From Candidatus Eisenbacteria bacterium (GTDB taxonomy: Bacteria; Eisenbacteria; RBG-16-71-46): a stretch of 35,178 nucleotides of DNA. Positions 24,922-32,137 of the stretch are shown one piece after another. The notes below the pieces were generated by a model. That model was not told the origin of the DNA and did not search any database. It saw only the letters and a program-made list of their open reading frames with translations. The position numbers were made by a program, and so were the translations under genes. Each line of letters starts with the position of its first letter. Position 1 is the stretch's first letter. The DNA lies in NCBI GenBank assembly GCA_035712145.1, contig DASTBI010000041.1:1-35178 (forward strand), written 5' to 3'.

Positions 24922-25619
24922 GCTCGGTCCTCCTGAACCGGCTGGCTGAGCCATTCCCCGAACACGCCCAGCCGGAAGCCTTCCGGCCCTCCGGTTCCTG
25001 AATCAAAGGTGGGCTCGCCGGCCTCGGTGATACGTGGGCCCTCGCAATAGAGCGCTCCCATGGCGGTCCGGAGCCGCTCGATGCATCGCGCACGAGTCGG
25101 TCCGATCGACCCCATGGGCACCCCCAGGCGTCGCGAAATCTCGGCGTAGGCGGGAGAGGGTTCCTCGAAATAGAGCGCCTCGAGCAGCCTCTGGCAGCGG
25201 GGAGCCAGCGCCGCCAGCGCCAGCCGGATCATGGCCTGCTCCTCGAGACGCTCGAGGTCGGCCCCGACCGGAGGCTCGTTGGCGGCCAGCCGTGGGATCT
25301 CCTCGGGAGCCACGGCGAGAGCGTGCTCCCGGCGCCGGCGCAGCGCCGTCGCCCGGGCGATGCGCTGGGTGGTGCTGGACAGCCAGCGCACGAGCGAGCG
25401 CGAGTCCTGAAGGCGCGGGAGCCCGGAGACCAGGGCGGTGAACACCTCCTGGAAGACGTCTCCGAGGTCGGCGTCCGAGAGTCGATATGAGCGGGCCACG
25501 GCGTAAACCAAGCGTTCGTGACGCCGCACCAGCGCTTCCCAAGCCCGCGCCTCGCCCGCCAGGCAGGCTTCGACCAGCCGCGAGTCCTCGACCGGGTCGA
25601 GGCGTGGGAGCGAGCTCAT
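24918..25619 (-). CDS. ECF-type RNA polymerase sigma factor
   Basis: A 233-residue sigma-70-family protein. Region 2 is at about 23-75 (AWEALVRRHERLVYAVARSYRL, then DVFQEVFTALVSGLPRL), including the core-binding and -10 reading parts. Region 4 is at about 135-190 (LAPRCQRLLEALYFEEPSP, then ISRRLGVPMGSIGPTRARCIERL). A C-terminal extension of about 45 residues rich in Gly/Glu follows region 4, longer than in minimal ECF factors. The ATG at 25619 has no Shine-Dalgarno; a CATACT -10-like box ends only 6 bases upstream, so the mRNA may be leaderless. It is the first gene of the cassette and would drive it, or an unlinked regulon, under control of the zinc-finger protein. Confidence 0.9.
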   Translation of the reverse strand: MSSLPRLDPVEDSRLVEACLAGEARAWEALVRRHERLVYAVARSYRLSDADLGDVFQEVFTALVSGLPRLQDSRSLVRWLSSTTQRIARATALRRRREHALAVAPEEIPRLAANEPPVGADLERLEEQAMIRLALAALAPRCQRLLEALYFEEPSPAYAEISRRLGVPMGSIGPTRARCIERLRTAMGALYCEGPRITEAGEPTFDSGTGGPEGFRLGVFGEWLSQPVQEDRA

Positions 25620-26164
25620 GGCGGCAGTATGCCACGCGCTCGCACGGGGTTCGCGCCCATGTATCAAAGCCGTGCCTCTTCCCACCTATGGAAGCGCGGG
25701 ACCCGGTCGCCGACCAGGGTCGAGCCGCATGAGCGATGAAAGGCGAGGCTGGCGCTACTGCGCAGGCTCGCCTCGATGAAATGGGCGCGGCTTGGTTGCA
25801 TGCCTGGAGCCCGTGTGGCCCGTCTTCGCCGGTCTAGGCCGGAGAAGGCGACCCTCGGGTGCGGCCGGCCGCGCACCAGCTCTTGACCTGTGCCGGCTTC
25901 CGGCGCCGGTCGAATTTCGGGTGGCTGAGGCGGCGGTTCTGAGGCTTGTTATCTGCCTGGAGACACAAGCTTCAGTCCGCTGCCTGGCCTCCCGGAGCCG
26001 CGTTCGGACCCCACCCACGCGCGTCCGTCCGCCTCTCTTTCCAGCGGGTTGTCCCTCCCGCGAAGCCTCGGCTACCGTTTCCGTCGGCATCCGCGCCCGC
26101 GGACGAACAAGGCCCGACGACGATCCCGGCTCGAACGGTCCGTGAACACCTAGAGGAGGCAGGT
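25620..26164. other. Divergent intergenic region between sigma factor and M3 peptidase genes
   Basis: About 545 bases with no gene I can support on either strand; the frames open here lack ribosome sites and family motifs. It must hold the promoters of the sigma-factor cassette and of the M3 peptidase. A CATACT box on the minus strand (25631-25626) sits 6 bases before the sigma start. On the plus strand a TTGACC at 25883-25888 is -35-like but has no good -10 at normal spacing. An imperfect dyad (GGCGAG...CTCGCC, 25742-25772) is visible. A long untranslated leader or small RNA for the peptidase cannot be excluded. Confidence 0.5.
26152..26159 (+). promoter_or_regulatory. Ribosome binding site that fixes a TTG start
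   Basis: AGAGGAGG stands 5 bases before TTG at 26165. Translation from that TTG gives a clean signal peptide (residues 1-25 or so, ending SARA), whereas the upstream in-frame extension is Arg/Pro-rich and shows no family similarity. Confidence 0.8.
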
Positions 26165-28213
26165 TTGAAACTCACCCGCTGGATTACGACGACGCTGGCG
26201 ATCGCCCTGATGAGCTCGATGGCGCCGAGCGCGCGCGCCGCCGATGACGCTCCGTTCTGGACCGGCAAGCCCGACGCCGCCACCTTCACGAAGAAAGGCC
26301 TCGATCGCATCGAGGCCGCCAAGGCGTCGATCGCGAAGATGACCGCCGTGAAGGGCAAGCGGACCGTCGAGAACACGCTCACGCACTATGACGAGGCTCT
26401 GCGTCAGCTCGACATGGCCGGCTCTCAAGCCAGCCTGATCGAGAATGTCAGCACGGACTCCACGACTCGCGCCGCGGCCGAGAAGCTGACCCAGGACGTG
26501 TCGGCCTATGGCACGGAGCTGTCGCTCAACCGTCCGGTGTACGAAGCGCTCAAGGCGATCGACGTCAGCACCCTCGACGCCGAGACTCGCTACTACGTGC
26601 AGCACGAGCTGCGGGACTTCAAGCTCGCCGGCGTCGACAAGGACGACGCCACGCGCGCCAGGATCAAGGCGCTGCGCGAGGAGCTGGTCAAGATCGGCCA
26701 GGAGTTCGACCGCAACATCCGCGAAGACGTGCGCAGCATCCAGGCGACGCCCGCGGAGCTCGCCGGGTTGCCCGAGGACTGGCTCAAGGGGCATGCGCCG
26801 GGCGCCGACGGCAAGGTGAAGGTGACGATCAACTATCCCGACTACGTGCCGGTGATGACGTACGCCGCCAATGACGACGTGCGTCGCCGGCTGTACATGG
26901 AGTACAACAACCGCGGCTACCCCAAGAACGTCGACGTCTTGCGCCAGCTGCTCACCAAGCGCGACGAGCTGGCCAAGACGCTGGGGTTCCCGACCTGGGC
27001 GGAGTACATCACCGCCAACAAGATGTCGGGCAACGCCAAGACCGTGCGCAACTTCATCGACAAGGTGGTCACGGCTTCCGACGCCCGCGCGCAGCGCGAA
27101 TACGAGATCCTGCTCAAGCGGAAGCAGAAGGACGACCCGAAGGCCACGGTGGTCCAGCCGTGGGAGTCGCTGCGCTATACCGACCTGGTCGGCAAGTCGG
27201 AGTACAACTTCGACTCACAGAAGGCGCGCCCCTATTTCGCGTACGACGAGGTCAAGAAGGGCGTGCTCGATCTCAGCTCGAAGATCTTCGGCGTGACCTA
27301 CCGCCGCGTCGCGGACGCGCCGGTGTGGGATCCCTCGGTCGAGTGCTGGGAGATGCTGGAAGGCGGCAAGCTGGTCGGTCGCTTCTATCTCGACATGCAC
27401 CCGCGCGAGAACAAGTACAACCACGCCGCGCAGTTCGACATCCGCACCGGCATCGCAGGCCGGCAGATCCCGGAAGCGGCGCTGGTCTGCAACCTTCCCG
27501 GAGGCAAGCCGGGTGATCGCGGGCTGATGGATCACGACGACATGGAGACGATGCTCCACGAGTTCGGGCACCTGCTCCATACGCTGTTCGCCGGGCATCG
27601 CAAGTGGGTGGGCATCGGCGGCATCCGCACCGAGCACGATTTCGTCGAGGCCCCCTCGCAGATGCTCGAGGAGTGGGCCTGGGACGCCAAGGTGCTCCAG
27701 ACCTTTGCCAAGAACGAGAAGGGTGAACCGATTCCGACCGAGATGGTCGAGCAGATGCGCCGCGCCAAGGAGTATGGCGAGGGGCTGCGGACGCGGCGGC
27801 AGATGGTCTACGCGGACCTCTCGCTCTCGATCTACAACCGCGACCCCAAGGGCCTCGATCCCGACGCGGTCATGGCCGACCTGGTGAAGAAGTATCAGCC
27901 GTTCCCCTACGTGGATGGCACCCACTTCACCTGCTCGTTCGGCCACCTCGACGGTTACTCGGCGGTGTACTACACCTACATGTGGTCGCTGGTGATCGCG
28001 AAAGACATGTTCAGCCGGTTCGACCGGAGCAACCTCCTCGACCCCAAGGTGGCGATCCAGTACCGCAAGGCGGTGCTCGAGCCGGGTGGCTCCAAGCCCG
28101 CGGCCGAGCTGGTGAAGGACTTCCTGGGGCGTCCGTTCAACTCCACGGCGTTCGAGAAGTGGCTGAACCAGGAAGAAGGCAAGACCACGTTGAAGACCTC
28201 CACCATGGACTAG
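26165..28213 (+). CDS. M3-family zinc metallopeptidase (oligopeptidase-like), exported
   Basis: A 682-residue protein starting at TTG 26165. A signal peptide (KLTRWITTTLAIALMSSM, ending PSARA) is followed by the long helical M3 body. The zinc site is HEFGH at residues 465-469, with the third ligand Glu495 in DFVEAPSQMLEEW, the family signature. The C-terminal part with YSAVYYTYMWSLVIAKDMFSRF is also typical of thimet oligopeptidase/Dcp-like enzymes. These enzymes cut short peptides. The signal peptide places this one in the periplasm, where it would recycle peptides. It stands alone on the plus strand, followed by a strong terminator-like hairpin. The spacing between the HExxH and the Glu is one residue longer than in the thimet oligopeptidase pattern I remember. 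Confidence 0.93.
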   Translation: MKLTRWITTTLAIALMSSMAPSARAADDAPFWTGKPDAATFTKKGLDRIEAAKASIAKMTAVKGKRTVENTLTHYDEALRQLDMAGSQASLIENVSTDSTTRAAAEKLTQDVSAYGTELSLNRPVYEALKAIDVSTLDAETRYYVQHELRDFKLAGVDKDDATRARIKALREELVKIGQEFDRNIREDVRSIQATPAELAGLPEDWLKGHAPGADGKVKVTINYPDYVPVMTYAANDDVRRRLYMEYNNRGYPKNVDVLRQLLTKRDELAKTLGFPTWAEYITANKMSGNAKTVRNFIDKVVTASDARAQREYEILLKRKQKDDPKATVVQPWESLRYTDLVGKSEYNFDSQKARPYFAYDEVKKGVLDLSSKIFGVTYRRVADAPVWDPSVECWEMLEGGKLVGRFYLDMHPRENKYNHAAQFDIRTGIAGRQIPEAALVCNLPGGKPGDRGLMDHDDMETMLHEFGHLLHTLFAGHRKWVGIGGIRTEHDFVEAPSQMLEEWAWDAKVLQTFAKNEKGEPIPTEMVEQMRRAKEYGEGLRTRRQMVYADLSLSIYNRDPKGLDPDAVMADLVKKYQPFPYVDGTHFTCSFGHLDGYSAVYYTYMWSLVIAKDMFSRFDRSNLLDPKVAIQYRKAVLEPGGSKPAAELVKDFLGRPFNSTAFEKWLNQEEGKTTLKTSTMD

Positions 28214-28234
28214 CGATCTCTCGATCGCGACCAG

Positions 28235-28266
28235 ACGGCCGGCCTCCAGGGGCCGGCCGTTTGCGT
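28235..28266 (+). terminator. Intrinsic terminator-like hairpin after the M3 peptidase gene
   Basis: A perfect 10-base stem (ACGGCCGGCC with GGCCGGCCGT) has the 6-base loop TCCAGG and is followed by TTTGCGTT. It lies 22 bases after the stop and before the next gene's start at 28306. The T-run is short, but the stem is very stable. Confidence 0.75.
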
Positions 28267-28305
28267 TGGCTGCCGAGGCCCGCGTGACCCGCCGATAACC
28301 CGGGC

Positions 28306-29388
28306 ATGAAGTCCACGTTCGAAGATGGCCGTCGCGTCGTCGAGCTGCGGCCTGTGGGGATGGCGCGCTGGTTCGAGGCCGGCTTCCTGATCTTCTGGCT
28401 GGCCGGCTGGGCGGCCGGCGAAGCGTTCGGCGTGTGGATCCTGGTCTCCGTCATCGGCGCCCTGATGAAGCTCCCGATCCACGGTCTCCCCAGGATCGGC
28501 GAGGGAAGCGCGGGGATGGCCGGCGCCCTGGCCATGCTCGGGTTCGGTTTGGTGTGGCTCTCGTTCTGGACGCTGGGCGGCGTACTGGCCGCGACTCGGG
28601 TGCTGCAGACGCTGTGGGGCATGGATCGCATCGAGTGGGACGGCGCCGGCGTGCGACGCATCTCGCGTCTCGGCCCGTTCCGGCGCACGCGTGACTTCTC
28701 CCGTGACGACATCCGCGGCGTGGCCTTCCGGCGCGGCGGCGTCGTGCTCGAGACCGCGCGCGCGGCCGTGCCGCTGACCAACCTGGGATCGCGCCAGGAC
28801 CATGCCGAGCTCCGTGCAGAGCTCGAGCACTCGCTCGCTCTCCTCGAGCGCAGAGCGATGCCGGTCGACCTGCCGTCAGGCTGGGAGAGCGCTGTGGACC
28901 TGGAAGGCATTCCCGTGCTCCAGCGCAGCACGCTGCTCCGCCGCCGGCAGGCGACGTTCGTGAGCGCGATCTTCCTCGCGCTGGCGGCCGCTGCGGGGTT
29001 TCTCGTCGCCGGCGCACAGAACGGCAGCCACGCGCCCGCGTGGGTGCCCACGCTGGTGCTGAGCCTGCTGGCGGCCGTCGCGGGCGCCGGTGCTCTATGG
29101 CTGTGGTTCGGCGGCGAGGCGATTCGCCTGAAGCCCAGCCATGCCGAATTTCTGCGCTGGTTCGGCTCGCGCCGCTGGCTGCGCAGGTATGCCTCGGCAT
29201 CGATTCGCCTCGAGCACAGCACCGACAGCGACGGCGACGACTGGTACAAGCTCGTGCTGCGCGGCTCCGCGGGAGCCAGGACGATCGCGAGCGCGCTGCA
29301 TGACCCGTACGACCTCGAGCGTCTGGGCCGATGGATGGCCGCGCGCCTCGGCCGGGAGCTGGAGCTTCCCGGCGGAGTCCGGAGATAG
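28306..29388 (+). CDS. Membrane protein of unknown function with two TM-TM/PH-like halves
   Basis: A 360-residue protein I cannot assign to a named family. Four hydrophobic segments are visible at about 22-52, 70-95, 216-235 and 245-268. Each pair is followed by a soluble stretch of about 85 residues: DRIEWDGAGVRRISRLGP then DIRGVAFRRGGVVLETARA in the first half, EAIRLKPSHAEFLRWFGS then SASIRLEHSTDSDG in the second. The pattern of a short beta-strand, a basic turn, an I/V-rich strand and a C-terminal helix resembles bacterial PH-like membrane proteins. There is no Shine-Dalgarno as strong as in the neighbours. It follows the peptidase gene after a terminator, so it is probably transcribed on its own. 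It converges with the cytochrome gene 21 bases downstream. Confidence 0.75.
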   Translation: MKSTFEDGRRVVELRPVGMARWFEAGFLIFWLAGWAAGEAFGVWILVSVIGALMKLPIHGLPRIGEGSAGMAGALAMLGFGLVWLSFWTLGGVLAATRVLQTLWGMDRIEWDGAGVRRISRLGPFRRTRDFSRDDIRGVAFRRGGVVLETARAAVPLTNLGSRQDHAELRAELEHSLALLERRAMPVDLPSGWESAVDLEGIPVLQRSTLLRRRQATFVSAIFLALAAAAGFLVAGAQNGSHAPAWVPTLVLSLLAAVAGAGALWLWFGGEAIRLKPSHAEFLRWFGSRRWLRRYASASIRLEHSTDSDGDDWYKLVLRGSAGARTIASALHDPYDLERLGRWMAARLGRELELPGGVRR

Positions 29389-29409
29389 GGCGCCCGAAAG
29401 CGCCCTGTT
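29387..29409. terminator. Shared bidirectional terminator-like hairpin
   Basis: A 7-base perfect stem (AGGGCGC with GCGCCCT) around the loop CCGAAA is followed by GTTT on the plus strand. It sits in the 21-base gap between the convergent stops of the membrane protein (29388) and the cytochrome (29410), and overlaps the former's stop codon. It can serve both directions, although no long T-run is present. Confidence 0.65.
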
Positions 29410-31053
29410 TCATCTCCTCAGCACCGTGATTCGGCGCGACCACATCTGGTCGCCGCGCTCCACGCGCACGAAGTAGACGCCCGGCGCCACACGCCGGCCG
29501 GAAGCATCTTCGCCGTTCCAGGCGACGCGATGGAGACCGACGTCCAGCGTCTGGCGGTCGAGAGGCCGCGCGATCAGCCGTCCGGCGGCGTCGTAGATCC
29601 CGAGGTCGACGGCTCCGCCACGGGGCATCTCGAGCTCGATGGTCGCTCCGGCGCCGGGATTGGCCCCCACCAGGCGAATCCACGAGTGCTCGTTCTCGAG
29701 GTCCATCGTCGCTCCGAGCTTCGGGGACTTCGATCCTCCGCCCACCGGAGCGTCACCCAGCGACAGCAGGTACTGCTCGAGCGCGTGCTTGTCGGCATCC
29801 GACAACGTGAGCGTGAACAACGAGTCGTAATGGTCGATCACGTCGGCCAGCGTGGCGAATCGGCCGTCGTGATAGAAGCCGCCCTTGGTGTGGGTCCACA
29901 GCCCCTTGAGAGGGGACGTGCGGTAGCGACGGTCGGGCGAGCGATCCGCCTGGAAGGCGTCGACGCCGATCTCTTCGGGACGGTGCATGTTGTAGCCCGG
30001 CTCGGTGAAGAGCGGCGGCACGTGACACTCCCCGCAGCGCGCCGTGGTTTCGAACAGCCTCTTGCCGGTGGCGGCGGCAGCGGCGTCGAATGATCCCTCG
30101 GGTGGCTTCGGCGCCGGAATCGCGAGCTGATAGAAGTGGAGGGCGGCGAGCTTGCCGGTGACGAGGTCGGGCGTGTTGCGCACGTGCCCGAAGCGTTCTC
30201 GTGCCGCGATCGGGAACCGAGTCGCGTCGTCGAGACGCGGATCGTAGAACGTTCCTTGCCCGCGCATCTGGAGGTTCGAGACGTACGCGTTCCAGTGCGT
30301 GACGGACCCCCAGCCGGTCCAGGTGTGGAGGTTGACGCCCGCGAGACCGAACGCCGGCGGGATCAGCGTCGCGCCCGAGCGTCCGGTCGGGCTGAACGCC
30401 TTGCCGTCGAGGTTCAGCTCGGCGTCGTACTTTCCGGGCCCCCAGCTCTGCAGCACCCGCACGACCGTGTCGACCGGAACACCGAGGAGATCGGCGAACG
30501 GCTGGAGGTTCGGCGCGAGCGAGACGATGGCGCCGACGTCCAGATCGCGATTGGCCCAGCCATCGAGCCGATGGCCCACTCCCATGGTGAGGCTGTTGTC
30601 CACGGTCGAGTGGCAGAACGCGCACTGGATGCCGATGGAGGAGAGCTCGCCACCGGTGAAGAACCCGGTGACTCCGAGCACCGCGTTGAGCCGCAGCAGC
30701 TCCAGAGTGACGGCGGGATCATCGAGATCGATGCGTCCTTGAGCAATCTGCTGCTGCAGATTCTTCGGCAGCGCGTCCACGTCGATCTTGAGCCCGACGC
30801 CGAGCGCGATGCGCGGGCTCACGGTGCGGATCGCCTCGTGGAGCCTCAGCACGCCTCCCCAGAATGCTTCGTCACCGAACGTGTCGTACCGGAACGTGCG
30901 GCGTCCTTCCTCGATCATCTGGGTGGCGGTCGTCGAAACGACCTGGTCGGCAGGCGCGCTCGATCGGTTCAATCGGCTCGCGAAGCCGACCAGGCCGAGG
31001 AGAGCGACCGCCGCGATCATGAAAGGCACGATACGGCGAAGGAGGGTTTGCAT
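29410..31053 (-). CDS. Diheme cytochrome c (MauG / cytochrome c peroxidase family) with FlgD/T9SS-like tail
   Basis: A 547-residue exported protein. An N-terminal hydrophobic segment (about 8-26) is a signal peptide or anchor. Two c-type heme motifs are present, CAFCH at 144-148 and CGECH at 340-344, the spacing seen in diheme peroxidases. LKGLWTHTKGGFYHDGRFATLADVIDHY is the family's conserved C-terminal core. After the cytochrome part, residues 455-547 form a FlgD-like domain (GANPGAGATIELEMP, IYDAAGRLIARPL, GVYFVRVE, ending VLRR). The ATG at 31053 has GGAGG close upstream. Such enzymes reduce peroxide or oxidise protein or small-molecule partners. The sorting tail suggests a surface location, which is unusual for this periplasmic family. 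The substrate is unknown. Confidence 0.88.
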   Translation of the reverse strand: MQTLLRRIVPFMIAAVALLGLVGFASRLNRSSAPADQVVSTTATQMIEEGRRTFRYDTFGDEAFWGGVLRLHEAIRTVSPRIALGVGLKIDVDALPKNLQQQIAQGRIDLDDPAVTLELLRLNAVLGVTGFFTGGELSSIGIQCAFCHSTVDNSLTMGVGHRLDGWANRDLDVGAIVSLAPNLQPFADLLGVPVDTVVRVLQSWGPGKYDAELNLDGKAFSPTGRSGATLIPPAFGLAGVNLHTWTGWGSVTHWNAYVSNLQMRGQGTFYDPRLDDATRFPIAARERFGHVRNTPDLVTGKLAALHFYQLAIPAPKPPEGSFDAAAAATGKRLFETTARCGECHVPPLFTEPGYNMHRPEEIGVDAFQADRSPDRRYRTSPLKGLWTHTKGGFYHDGRFATLADVIDHYDSLFTLTLSDADKHALEQYLLSLGDAPVGGGSKSPKLGATMDLENEHSWIRLVGANPGAGATIELEMPRGGAVDLGIYDAAGRLIARPLDRQTLDVGLHRVAWNGEDASGRRVAPGVYFVRVERGDQMWSRRITVLRR

Positions 31054-31217
31054 GACGCCTCCAAGCCGGCGGAGCGGGGCGCGTCCGAGATCGCGCGGCG
31101 AGCGAAGTGCGGTGTTGGTCCTGTCGCGAGCGCGCCGGATGGGTGGCAGAGACGCGGATCGCGGCCGAGCCTGGATGTCGGGAGGAATTCGATGCTAGGC
31201 CGATCGGCGCGGCCTCG

Positions 31218-32045
31218 TCACCAGGTATTTTCCGGAGGCTTTGGCCGTCTTCCCCAGGCCTGGATCGTGGTGGGCGTCACCATCGTCACGGCCTCATCCT
31301 CCAGGTACTCCTCGAGTTCCTCGATCCATGCATCGAGCTCGGAGGGTCGGGCCAGCCCGAGGCCTACGATGACCTCCCGCTGCGCGGCCGCCCAGGCCAG
31401 CGGGAGTCGCATGTGGGGATGCCGGTTGCCGAGCGTCAGCGCCGAGCAGCGCACGGAGACGCCTTCGAGCCCCGCGGCTTCCAGCAGATCGGGCGCCCTG
31501 CGGCCGACATTGGGATCACCGGAGTCCGCGATCGCGGCGGTCAGCGCCGCGAGCAGTCGCGGCCAGGCCGCGGTGGCCGGGCGGTAACGCCAGGAAGCCA
31601 GATCCGGCTCCTGAATGGCGACGAAGCCGCCCGGCTTCGCGAGGCGGGTCATGCGCGCGACCGCGGCCTCCGGGTCGACGAGATGGAGCGCGAAGCGAAG
31701 GTGCACGAGGTCGAAGGAGGACTCGCCGAGCGCGGGGTCGAGCAGATCGGTAACGACGAGCTGAACCTGGAGCTGGCCGGCTTCGAGCGTGGCGTGCTGC
31801 GCCTGTCTCGCGAGCTCGTCGCCGCGATCGGCGCCGATGACGAGGCCTTCGCTTCCGACCCGGCGAGCGAGGATGCCGAGGATGCCGGCCGGGCCGCACG
31901 CGAGATCGGCGCACTTCCATCCCGGCTCGACGCCGATCCGGTCGAGGAGGATCTCGGTCTCGGGCGCCCACACGTCGGCCTGAAGGGCCTGATGGACCTT
32001 CTGCGGCTCTTGGCCCGCGCGAAGCGGGGCACCTGGGCGGAGCAC
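31218..32045 (-). CDS. Class I SAM-dependent methyltransferase
   Basis: A 275-residue protein if started at GTG 32045, which has GGAGG 5 bases upstream. A longer reading from GTG 32078 adds 11 residues but lacks a ribosome site. The SAM motif I is ADLACGPAGILGILARRVG, followed by an acidic strand end (VIGADRGDEL), motif LVVTDLLDPALGESSFDLVHLRFALHLV and the post-motif AKPGGFVAIQEPDLASW, as in UbiE/Methyltransf_25-type enzymes. The C-terminal half is helical and probably forms the acceptor site. It is the last gene of the minus-strand run after lipA, with a gap of 92 bases. The substrate is unknown. Confidence 0.85.
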   Translation of the reverse strand: MLRPGAPLRAGQEPQKVHQALQADVWAPETEILLDRIGVEPGWKCADLACGPAGILGILARRVGSEGLVIGADRGDELARQAQHATLEAGQLQVQLVVTDLLDPALGESSFDLVHLRFALHLVDPEAAVARMTRLAKPGGFVAIQEPDLASWRYRPATAAWPRLLAALTAAIADSGDPNVGRRAPDLLEAAGLEGVSVRCSALTLGNRHPHMRLPLAWAAAQREVIVGLGLARPSELDAWIEELEEYLEDEAVTMVTPTTIQAWGRRPKPPENTW

Positions 32046-32137
32046 GGCGTCCTCCGTGGAATGACACCAGTGGAACACGTCGCGTCAGAGGAGTCGAGAG
32101 GTGCTTTGTAAGCGCGCGGCCGTAGCTCTCGGCGGAC

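Noticed and set aside
25946-26164. Upstream in-frame extension of the M3 peptidase
   Set aside because: It lacks a ribosome site and would bury the signal peptide. The TTG at 26165 has AGAGGAGG at ideal distance.
31197-31215. Short dyad (AGGCCG/CGGCCT) just after the methyltransferase stop
   Set aside because: Only six pairs and no T-run; in DNA this GC-rich such stems are common, so I do not call a terminator.
32046-32078. Longer methyltransferase start at GTG 32078
   Set aside because: No ribosome site precedes it, whereas GTG 32045 has GGAGG 5 bases upstream. The 11 added residues show no conserved motif. The longer start remains possible.
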